This document shows positions 1-6,412 of a DNA stretch of 12,675 bases, one piece after another. The position numbers and the translations under genes are program-made. The notes under the pieces were generated by a model that was not told where the DNA came from, searched no databases, and saw only the letters and a program-made list of their open reading frames with translations. Within the stretch, counting starts at the first letter, position 1. Every line of letters starts with the position of its first letter. The stretch is from Paludibacteraceae bacterium (lineage in GTDB: Bacteria > Bacteroidota > Bacteroidia > Bacteroidales > Paludibacteraceae). The stretch is from NCBI GenBank assembly GCA_016302585.1, contig JAEDNI010000047.1, forward strand, positions 1 to 12,675, given 5' to 3'.

Positions 1-814
1 CGCGGCTGAAGCAAACACCGGTAGCGGAGGTCTCGCCCATGTTACCGAATACCATAGCCATAACGGAAACAGCGGTTCCCCACTCATCAGGAATTCCTTC
101 CATCTTACGGTAGAGGATCGCACGCTCGTTCATCCAGCTGCGGAATACGGCACAGATAGCGCCCCAGAGCTGCTCGATAGGATCGTCCGGGAAATCTTTG
201 CCCGTCTGCTCTTTGATAGCGGTTTTGAAACGAGCTACAAGCAGCTTCAGTTCCTCTACATTCAGATCCTTATCCAGCTTCACTCCACGGATTTCTTTCA
301 CCTCGTCGATGATAGCCTCGAACGGATCGATGTCGGTCTTGTTTACCGGCTTCATACCCAATACGACGTCACCGTACATCTGTACGAAACGGCGGTAGGA
401 GTCATATACGAAGTGGGGGTTGTTGGTCTTGGCTACCATGCCCTCTGCTACTACGTCGTTCAGACCGAGGTTGAGGATCGTGTCCATCATACCCGGCATG
501 GATGCGCGCGCACCCGAACGTACAGAAACAAGGAGTGGGTTCTTCGGATCGCCGAACTTGCAGTTCATCAGACCCTCTACATGTGCGACCGCTGCGTTCA
601 CCTCTGCGGTTAACTCCTCTACGATCTTCTCCTGACCTACCTGGTAGTACTCGTTGCAGACCTCGGTGGTGATGGTGAATCCCGGAGGAACGGGAACGCC
701 CACCAAGTTCATCTCTGCGCAGTTGGCACCCTTGCCACCCAGCAGTTCACGCATTTGCGCGTTACCTTCAGCTTTACCGTTACCGAAGGTGTAAACTCTT
801 TTTTTCTTTTCCAT
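1..814 (-). CDS. ppdK: Pyruvate, phosphate dikinase, N-terminal part (cut by window edge)
   Basis: This enzyme interconverts pyruvate + ATP + Pi and PEP + AMP + PPi in the cytoplasm. Only the first 271 residues of a protein that is usually about 870-910 long are visible; the gene runs off the left edge. The start ATG is at 814-812 and the protein begins MEKKKRVYTFGNGKAEG. The nucleotide-binding (ATP-grasp-like) domain is clear: GGKGANCAEM at residues 26-35 with Lys28, PVPPGFTITTE at about 41-51, SVRSGARASMPGMMDTILNLG at 97-117 with Arg99, then YDSYRRFVQMYGDVV and, at the edge, GNMGETSATGVCFSR. These match the PPDK family, not PEP synthase. The gene is divergent from the glucosaminidase gene and has its own promoter (941-971) with an unusually long structured leader. 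The central phosphohistidine and C-terminal PEP domains lie outside the window and cannot be checked. Confidence 0.96.
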   Translation of the reverse strand, partial: MEKKKRVYTFGNGKAEGNAQMRELLGGKGANCAEMNLVGVPVPPGFTITTEVCNEYYQVGQEKIVEELTAEVNAAVAHVEGLMNCKFGDPKNPLLVSVRSGARASMPGMMDTILNLGLNDVVAEGMVAKTNNPHFVYDSYRRFVQMYGDVVLGMKPVNKTDIDPFEAIIDEVKEIRGVKLDKDLNVEELKLLVARFKTAIKEQTGKDFPDDPIEQLWGAICAVFRSWMNERAILYRKMEGIPDEWGTAVSVMAMVFGNMGETSATGVCFSR

Positions 815-871
815 GTGTATAAAAATTGTATATTAAAACATTAAAAATCAGTGTTTTAGTTTCTTACAATT

Positions 872-924
872 TGGCCTTTGGGGTTAGCCCTTCTCGGCGG
901 AGGCCATACCTCCCGTTTCGGAGG
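872..924 (-). promoter_or_regulatory. Structured 5' leader of ppdK
   Basis: The predicted transcript starts about 120 bases before the ppdK ATG. Read on the minus strand, the first part can form two GC-rich stems. One is CCTCC (924-920) with GGAGG (913-909) around a 6-base loop. The other is TGGCCT (906-901) with AGGCCA (877-872), enclosing GGG-CTAA-CCC (890-881). The rest of the leader, 815-871, is A/T-rich and looks unstructured. The pairing is visible in the sequence; a regulatory role is inferred. It matches no riboswitch class that I recognise. Confidence 0.45.
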
Positions 925-940
925 GAAGACAATCCGGGTG

Positions 941-971
941 CAAAGGTACAAAAAAAAAATGATATGTGCAA
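941..971 (-). promoter_or_regulatory. Bacteroidota-type promoter for ppdK
   Basis: On the minus strand the -33 TTG (complement of 969-971) is followed by exactly 20 bases and then the -7 element TACCTTTG (complement of 941-948), directly followed by CACCCG. This fits the Bacteroidota sigma consensus TTTG / TAnnTTTG. Transcription should start at about 934-938. Confidence 0.8.
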
Positions 972-1007
972 GAAAAGCACGATTTTTTTATTTTTTGTTA
1001 AGTTTCC

Positions 1008-1038
1008 TTGTGTATTTCAAATTTTTGTATTATCTTTG
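1008..1038 (+). promoter_or_regulatory. Bacteroidota-type promoter for the glucosaminidase-mutS2 run
   Basis: TTG at 1008-1010, a 20-base spacer and TATCTTTG at 1031-1038 fit the Bacteroidota promoter consensus. The start of transcription would be about 1043-1046, leaving a leader of roughly 15 bases before the ATG at 1059. This favours 1059 over the upstream ATG at 1050. It is divergent from the ppdK promoter, and the two -33 boxes lie 36 bases apart. Confidence 0.8.
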
Positions 1039-1058
1039 CAGCGCAAAATATGTCGCGT

Positions 1059-2168
1059 ATGAAAAAATCTACGATTTTGATGGGCCTGATGACCGTTAGT
1101 TTGAGTCTGATGGCTCAGAAACAGAGTGAAGCTTATAGGCAATATATCGACCAATGGAAAGAGACGGCGATTCTTCAGCAGGCCGAGTATGGTATTCCTG
1201 CATCAATCACGATGGCGCAGGCGTTGTTAGAGTCCGCGGCCGGTCAGAGTGAGTTGGCGGTGAATGCGAAGAACCACTTCGGCATCAAGTGCACGAGTGA
1301 GTGGTTCGGCGGCGTGTATTACTACGATGACGACTCCAAAGGCGAGTGTTTCCGTCAATATGCCGATGCGGCTGAGAGTTTCAAAGACCATTCGCTTTTC
1401 CTGCAACGTCCGCGTTATGCAACTTGTTTTGAAATTGCCGTAGAGGATTATGAGGCATGGGCGGTGCGTCTGCGTGAGTGCGGCTATGCTACCGACAAGC
1501 ATTATGCATCGAAGTTGATTCGTCTCATCGAGGACTATCATCTGGATTCGTTGACTATGGCTACCACCGTAGGAGTTTTTGATCCTACTGCAGCGCAGGA
1601 TCTGCGTAATACGGAGCCGAATGCGCAGGTGAATGTTAAGATAGACCCGAATCAACCCAAGCCGGAAAATCAGCAGGCTCCGAAAAAGCCCGCGAAGCGT
1701 CCGTTGAAGGCGACGGTCGTACAAGGAACGGAACCTATCATGGTGATTAAGAACGACCCGGAGCCGCCGTATGTAGCGCCGAAGACCGCCCGTGAGGAGC
1801 GCGACAGTTTCTTCATCGAGCACCCGAAAAAGAAATACAACGGTATCAATTACGTGATCGCGCGTGAAGGCGATACCTACGCGACGATCGCATTCCGTAT
1901 CAATGTACGTGAGCGTGAATTACGCGAGAACAACGATGCCTTAGGTCGTGACCTGATGCCGGGCGATCGCGTATATCTGACGCTGAAGAAGACCCAAGGA
2001 AGCAAAGAGTTCGTTTGGACCCATACCGGTCAATCGCTTTGGAAACTGAGTCAGGAAGAGGGTGTTCAAATCGAGGCTATCCTTAAACTCAATGAGTTGG
2101 ACCCGAATATCCGCACTTTCCGTACCCGCCAGAAGATTTACCTGAAGAAGGTGAAGGAGCAGAAGTAA
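1059..2168 (+). CDS. Secreted glucosaminidase (GH73-like) with two LysM domains
   Basis: A predicted peptidoglycan hydrolase (N-acetylglucosaminidase type) of 369 aa, exported to the periplasm or outer surface. The start at 1059 gives a clean signal peptide, MKKSTILMGLMTVSLSLMA, cleaved before Gln20. The mannosyl-glycoprotein endo-beta-N-acetylglucosaminidase/FlgJ-like domain spans about 35-165. Its core is ITMAQALLESAAGQSELA with the likely catalytic Glu58, followed by KNHFGIKC and the SFKDHSLFL / YATDKHYASKL motifs typical of this family. A Pro/Lys/Gln-rich linker (about 190-250) leads to LysM 1 (about 264-313, INYVIAREGDTYATIA) and LysM 2 (about 317-366, EFVWTHTGQSLWKLSQ), which bind glycan chains. 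It is the first gene of the plus-strand run; the next start is 13 bases after its stop. The family is secure; the exact bond cut is inferred. Confidence 0.92.
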   Translation: MKKSTILMGLMTVSLSLMAQKQSEAYRQYIDQWKETAILQQAEYGIPASITMAQALLESAAGQSELAVNAKNHFGIKCTSEWFGGVYYYDDDSKGECFRQYADAAESFKDHSLFLQRPRYATCFEIAVEDYEAWAVRLRECGYATDKHYASKLIRLIEDYHLDSLTMATTVGVFDPTAAQDLRNTEPNAQVNVKIDPNQPKPENQQAPKKPAKRPLKATVVQGTEPIMVIKNDPEPPYVAPKTAREERDSFFIEHPKKKYNGINYVIAREGDTYATIAFRINVRERELRENNDALGRDLMPGDRVYLTLKKTQGSKEFVWTHTGQSLWKLSQEEGVQIEAILKLNELDPNIRTFRTRQKIYLKKVKEQK

Positions 2169-2181
2169 GGAGGAGGCAAGA

Positions 2182-2469
2182 GTGAAGGGTGCGATGTCGA
2201 TATCTGACGCGCTTGTGGATTATCTGCGCGAGAGTGGTCTGGAGCAGTCTGTATTGGATATGCAGATCGAGCAGGTTTGGCCGCGTGTGATGGGTGAGAC
2301 CGTCACAAAGTTAACCCGCAGTATAGAGATGCGCGACGGGATGCTGATCGTCCATGTGAACTCTGCTGCGCTAAAAGCGCAACTCTTTGAGAACCGCTTC
2401 GAATTGGTCAGGAAACTGAATGAGGCGGTAGGTGCGAATGCTATCCGAGATTGTCGAATCTTAGGATGA
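2182..2469 (+). CDS. DUF721 / DciA-like small protein
   Basis: A 95-aa protein with the DUF721 pattern: an N-terminal SISDALVDYLRESGLEQ helix, QIEQVWPRVMGETVTKLTRSIEMRDGMLIVHVNSAALKAQL, then ENRFELVRKLNEAVG. In other bacteria, DUF721 proteins related to DciA interact with the replicative helicase; that role here is only inferred from the family. The start is uncertain. GTG at 2182 follows an AGGAGG-type stretch (2171-2176) at SD spacing, while ATG at 2194 would give MSISDAL, 4 residues shorter. SD signals are often unused in this phylum, so either could be right. The stop TGA overlaps the mutS2 ATG (ATGA at 2466-2469), which suggests coupled translation. Confidence 0.82.
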   Translation: MKGAMSISDALVDYLRESGLEQSVLDMQIEQVWPRVMGETVTKLTRSIEMRDGMLIVHVNSAALKAQLFENRFELVRKLNEAVGANAIRDCRILG

Positions 2470-4775
2470 TTTACCCTGAGAATATAGAAGCGAAGATTGA
2501 CTTTACGGTCATTCGTGAGGAGTTAGGGCGGCGCTGTGCGTCGTCCTTAGGTCGTGAATGCGTAGATGCTATGCATTTCGAGACCGATTATGAACTCGTG
2601 CAGCACATGTTGCAATTGACCGACCAGATGTTGCACGCCCAGAGTGACCCGATGCTCACCTTCCCGCGCGGGGATATCCATGACATGCGTGAGGCCATCG
2701 CCCGTATCCGTATAGAAAGATTGTTTTTAGACGAGGCGGAGTTAGATGCATTGCGCAAGACTTTGGCTTATGCGGCCGACTTGGAGCATTTCTTTGCAGG
2801 CTTAGACAGTACGAAGTATCCGCTATTAAAAGGATTAGGGGATGAGCGGTTTAGCGGATTAGGGGAGATTGTGCGCGAGATAGACCGCGTGCTTGATCGC
2901 TATGGCAAATTAGCAGACCATGCTTCGCCTGAGTTAGCACGTATACGCAGGGAGTTAGTGAATCTGCAAGGAAGTGTAGGGCGCACCTTAGCATCAATCC
3001 TGCGTCAAGCGAAAGCGGACGGATGGGTGGATGCCGATGCGGCTCCTACCATACGCGAGGGACGATTGGTGATCCCTGTTCCGCCCGGTTATAAACGCAA
3101 GATCGGCGGAATCGTGCATGATGAGTCGGCGACCGGTAAAACGGTGTATATCGAACCTCAACAGGTGGTTGATGCCAATAATCATATTCGGGAATTGGAA
3201 GGTGCGGAACATCGCGAACGGATTCGTATTCTGCAAGCTATCACGGATATGCTACGGCCAAATACCGACCGTATCTTAGGCAGTCAGCAACTGTTGGCGG
3301 AAGTAGACTTTTTGAATGCGAAGGTTTCCTTGGCGCAGACCCTGCATGCTATCCGACCCGAGTTGTTGAATGAACCGATGTTGGAATGGTCGGACGCCCG
3401 TCATCCGGTGTTGCTGCTACATTTTATCCCACAGGGCAAAGTGGTCGTACCGCTTTCTATTCGTCTGCGTGCGCAAGAGAACCATGTGCTGGTAATCAGT
3501 GGCCCGAATGCGGGAGGTAAATCGGTTTGTCTGAAGACCGTTGCCCTGCTGCAATACATGCTGCAATGCGGATTGTTAGTGCCTGTAGCGGAGCAGAGCA
3601 GAGCCGGTCTGTTCGGCAGCCTGATGATAGACATCGGCGACGAGCAGTCGATACAGGATGAGTTATCCACCTATTCGAGTCATTTGCGGAATATGCGTGC
3701 ATTCGTGCGCGAATCCGATGAATGCACCTTAGTGCTGATCGATGAGATGGGAACAGGAACCGAACCTCTGATTGGCGGGGCGATAGCGGAGGCTATCTTA
3801 CGCGAGTTGGTGAACCGCCGTGTATTCGGTATCATCACAACGCATTATACTAATCTCAAGCATTTTGCGGAACAGACGCCGGGGGTGGTGAATGGAGCTA
3901 TGCTCTATGACCGCGGAGCGATGCGGCCGCTGTTTCAGTTATCGATCGGTCAAGCCGGTAGCAGTTTTGCCATTGAGATAGCCCGCCAGATCGGTCTGAG
4001 TGAACCCATCATCCGTTATGCGACGGACTTGGTGGGCGAGGAACATATCGATTATGACAAGCAGCTGCAGGACATCGCGCGCGACAAACGATATTGGGAG
4101 AAGAAACGGGAGGCAATTCGGAAGAAAGAGAAAGTACTGGAAGAGCGAATTGCCCAGTATGAGGAGCAGATGAGCGATATCAAGGCCAAGAAGAAAGAGA
4201 TGTTGGAAGAAGCGCGTCAACAAGCGGCCGACCTCCTGCAGCAGTCGAATGCCACCATTGAGCGTACGATCCGCGAGATCAAAGAGGCTAAAGCGGACAA
4301 GGAAAAGACGAAGAAAGCACGCTCGAAAGTGGAAAGCCTAAAGCAGAAAGTGGAAAGGGAGAAACCACAGGTAGAGATCCCTAAGACACCAAAGGTGATG
4401 CGCGATTTCAGCGAACTGAAGAAACTGGCGAAGAACGGCAGCGTAGCCCTTAGCTCGCAGCCTTCAACGGTTAGAAATACCTCGAATATCGTACATAGTC
4501 GCACCGTGTCGTTTGAGCGGACGTTAGACCTGCGCGGCTATCGAGCCGATGAGGCATTGGAGCGACTGATTGCTTATATGGACGATGCGTTGATGGTAGG
4601 TGCGGGTGAAGTAACGATTCTGCATGGCACCGGTACCGGTGCGCTCAAGCAGTTGACGCGCGACTATCTGAACGGCTTGAACCGTCAACGTCATAAACGC
4701 GGACAGGTGGCTCTGGATTTCGGCGATGGCGATGTGAACCATGGCGGAGCAGGGCTTACGATTGTGAGATTATAG
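2466..4775 (+). CDS. mutS2: MutS2 family ATPase/nuclease with C-terminal Smr domain
   Basis: A 769-aa cytoplasmic DNA/ribosome-associated ATPase of the MutS2 family, known elsewhere for limiting recombination or acting on collided ribosomes. ATG 2466 overlaps the preceding stop. The core has GYKRKIGGIVHDESATGKTVYIEP (about 204-227), Walker A GPNAGGKS (346-353), Walker B LVLIDEMGTGTEP (Asp426, Glu427) and the switch TTHYTNLKHFA. A long charged coiled coil covers about 540-635. The Smr endonuclease domain covers about 685-769, with LDLRG (687-691), HGTGTGALK (from His720) and GGAGLTIVRL at the end. Two oddities: I cannot see the KOW-like segment (GDxVxxxGxxxxGxVxxI pattern) usually lying between coiled coil and Smr, and the DNA at about 4324-4362 in the coiled coil has a 7-base period. 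It is shorter than many relatives (about 780-830 aa). Confidence 0.95.
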   Translation: MIYPENIEAKIDFTVIREELGRRCASSLGRECVDAMHFETDYELVQHMLQLTDQMLHAQSDPMLTFPRGDIHDMREAIARIRIERLFLDEAELDALRKTLAYAADLEHFFAGLDSTKYPLLKGLGDERFSGLGEIVREIDRVLDRYGKLADHASPELARIRRELVNLQGSVGRTLASILRQAKADGWVDADAAPTIREGRLVIPVPPGYKRKIGGIVHDESATGKTVYIEPQQVVDANNHIRELEGAEHRERIRILQAITDMLRPNTDRILGSQQLLAEVDFLNAKVSLAQTLHAIRPELLNEPMLEWSDARHPVLLLHFIPQGKVVVPLSIRLRAQENHVLVISGPNAGGKSVCLKTVALLQYMLQCGLLVPVAEQSRAGLFGSLMIDIGDEQSIQDELSTYSSHLRNMRAFVRESDECTLVLIDEMGTGTEPLIGGAIAEAILRELVNRRVFGIITTHYTNLKHFAEQTPGVVNGAMLYDRGAMRPLFQLSIGQAGSSFAIEIARQIGLSEPIIRYATDLVGEEHIDYDKQLQDIARDKRYWEKKREAIRKKEKVLEERIAQYEEQMSDIKAKKKEMLEEARQQAADLLQQSNATIERTIREIKEAKADKEKTKKARSKVESLKQKVEREKPQVEIPKTPKVMRDFSELKKLAKNGSVALSSQPSTVRNTSNIVHSRTVSFERTLDLRGYRADEALERLIAYMDDALMVGAGEVTILHGTGTGALKQLTRDYLNGLNRQRHKRGQVALDFGDGDVNHGGAGLTIVRL
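4323..4366 (+). repeat. 7-bp-period repeat inside mutS2 coiled coil
   Basis: Successive heptads read AGTGGAA, AGCCTAA, AGCAGAA, AGTGGAA and AGGGAGA. A 7-base unit crosses all reading frames and here encodes SKVESLKQKVEREK, which could also be read as ordinary coiled-coil sequence. It resembles the stretch inside pfp (10439-10470) and the heptads at the right edge of the window. Confidence 0.5.
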
Positions 4776-4798
4776 CTTTTAGATTATCGATTATAGAT
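4768..4798 (+). repeat. 7-bp-period repeat at the mutS2 / outer-membrane protein junction
   Basis: The mutS2 stop codon and the 23-base gap after it read as heptads GATTATA, GCTTTTA, GATTATC and GATTATA, then GATAT. No promoter or terminator is visible in the gap, so the next gene is probably co-transcribed with mutS2. Confidence 0.5.
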
Positions 4799-5509
4799 AT
4801 GCGAAAATTTATACTGATTGTAGTGCTTGCGGCGGGTGTACCGTTGATGGCCGCAAACCCGGGTTTCGGACATCGGGAGTATCGCCTGACCGTGATGGGA
4901 GAATACAGTTATAACAACACCTGGGGGCATCACGGAAACCTGGATATTCAGGCCTTGATGCCTTTCAATCCGTATTTTGAGATGGAGGCGAAAGCGCAAC
5001 TCTCGACAGCGAGTGTCTATAGTCTCGCGCTACAGTTTCGTCCGAAGTTTACAATGCCGGTAGGTGAACTCTTCATCGAGACAGATGTGTACGTTCGTGC
5101 GATCGCCCGAAATCAGATGACGGATTATACGGCCAGCTTGGGGCTGGGGTATCGCATGGATTATGTATCGGTGAACTTGGGTTTGTTTGCCCGCGTGATG
5201 AGTGACTGGCAACGCAGTTGGTATACAGACGAGACCTTTGTCGTGGAGCCGTTTAACCTGCTTTATCGCTTGGAGGTCTTCTGTCGTCCGCAGAACAACC
5301 CATGGAACTTATCATTCCTCTTCTCTAACGTAGATGACTATCAGATGGAGCGCATGTGGCAACCGTTGTTCGGCATCGGCGCGTATGTAGATGTAGCGGA
5401 ACATTGGCGCATCAACCTCTCGGCACAATGTAAACCCACGGGTATGTTCCATCTCGACGCCACCTTCTACGGCGCAACGTTTAGAGCAGGATTTACGTAT
5501 TTGTTTTAA
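4799..5509 (+). CDS. Small outer-membrane beta-barrel protein, function unknown
   Basis: A 236-aa exported protein that I do not recognise as a named family. MRKFILIVVLAAGVPLMA is a clear signal peptide, with cleavage before about Ala19. The mature part is rich in alternating hydrophobic/polar and aromatic residues that suggest amphipathic strands (for example YRLTVMGEYSYN, SVYSLALQFRPKF, ASLGLGYRMDYVSVNLGLFARV, WRINLSAQCKP, ATFYGATFRAGFTYLF). It ends in a terminal Phe preceded by alternating aromatics, the usual C-terminal signal for BAM-assembled barrels. The length suits a barrel of about 10-12 strands. It sits 23 bases after mutS2 and 21 bases before a lipoprotein gene, so all three may share a transcript; a joint function with the lipoprotein is only a guess. 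Confidence 0.75.
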   Translation: MRKFILIVVLAAGVPLMAANPGFGHREYRLTVMGEYSYNNTWGHHGNLDIQALMPFNPYFEMEAKAQLSTASVYSLALQFRPKFTMPVGELFIETDVYVRAIARNQMTDYTASLGLGYRMDYVSVNLGLFARVMSDWQRSWYTDETFVVEPFNLLYRLEVFCRPQNNPWNLSFLFSNVDDYQMERMWQPLFGIGAYVDVAEHWRINLSAQCKPTGMFHLDATFYGATFRAGFTYLF

Positions 5510-5530
5510 CCTACCAGTAACGAATTGTCT

Positions 5531-6412
5531 ATGAAAAAGCATTTATTCTATATTGCAATCACATGCGGCCTGATGGCATGCAGCGAAGACAGCACCTTGG
5601 ATATGGCGGGTATGTTCTCGCCGAACGGAGAGACCGTCAATACGCGTTTTGAACAATCGATGGCGTATAACGATTCAGTGGGTGAGATTCATCTGAATAT
5701 GGGGTCGGATACCTATACTATATATGCTTGCACGGATAGCCATGTCACGCGTAAGACGCATAAGAACCTGGATTATTTCATCGACCAATACAATGCAGCA
5801 GTGGAGCCGAAGATAGCCTTACACCTCGGTGACCTGATTGATGCGCAGAATAACTACCCCTGTGCAGACAGCGTATTGAACGTAGGTGGACGCAGTATCA
5901 ATGATACGCTTTTTATCACGCCCGGTAACCACGATATCTATTTCAAACAATGGCAGATCTACCGCTCGTATTTCAAGACATCTTGCTATTGGTTTGACAC
6001 GAATAACGGTTCCAAGAAACTTGATCTGTATATCTGCTTAGACAGCGCGGAAGGATCTTTGGGTACCAAGCAGATGAAATGGTTAAAAGACCTGCTGGAG
6101 GAAAAGTCGAAAGAGGGTTACCGCCGTATCATCGTGATGACCCATACCCATCTTTGGAAACTGGACGGTTCACAAGGTCATACCTCTAACATGGCGTTAG
6201 AGGAGACCTACGAAATCACGTCCTTATTGGGAAAGTACCATGTAGAATGTGTGTGGAGCGGTCACCAACATGCCCGTCAGTCGGTGCATTTCAAGGGCGT
6301 TCATTACATCGTGCTGAATGCTACCAAGGATGAGGAGCAGAGTCAGTCCTATATGACCGTACAAGTAGGGGAAGACCTTACTTATCAGTTCCATCCATAT
6401 CCATCTCATTAA
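5531..6412 (+). CDS. Calcineurin-like metallophosphoesterase lipoprotein
   Basis: A 293-aa lipoprotein with a metallophosphoesterase fold; its substrate is unknown. ATG 5531 gives MKKHLFYIAITCGLMAC, with lipobox LMAC and the lipidated Cys17. It is followed by SEDS, i.e. acidic residues at +2/+3 of the mature protein, which resembles the Bacteroidota lipoprotein export signal and suggests an outer-surface location. The dinuclear metal-site motifs appear in order: D69-S-H71, GD (Asp101 in LGDLID), GNHD (Asn133, His134), MTHTH (His205, His207) and GHQH (His245, His247). All expected metal ligands are present, so an active enzyme is likely. Its last 35 bases overlap the end of the convergent sulP gene. 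A choice between a nucleotidase, a phosphodiesterase and a wall teichoic/glycan phosphatase cannot be made from sequence. Confidence 0.9.
   Translation: MKKHLFYIAITCGLMACSEDSTLDMAGMFSPNGETVNTRFEQSMAYNDSVGEIHLNMGSDTYTIYACTDSHVTRKTHKNLDYFIDQYNAAVEPKIALHLGDLIDAQNNYPCADSVLNVGGRSINDTLFITPGNHDIYFKQWQIYRSYFKTSCYWFDTNNGSKKLDLYICLDSAEGSLGTKQMKWLKDLLEEKSKEGYRRIIVMTHTHLWKLDGSQGHTSNMALEETYEITSLLGKYHVECVWSGHQHARQSVHFKGVHYIVLNATKDEEQSQSYMTVQVGEDLTYQFHPYPSH

Noticed and set aside
198..635. Several short plus-strand frames opposite ppdK
   Set aside because: ppdK motifs run through the whole stretch on the minus strand.
826..1099. Two overlapping 70-80 codon plus-strand frames between ppdK and the glucosaminidase gene
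   Set aside because: They cross both divergent promoters and the ppdK leader, and overlap the start of a secure gene.
1227..1823. A 198-codon minus-strand frame antisense to the glucosaminidase gene
   Set aside because: Arg/Leu-rich shadow translation without domains; the plus-strand gene has signal peptide, catalytic and LysM motifs.
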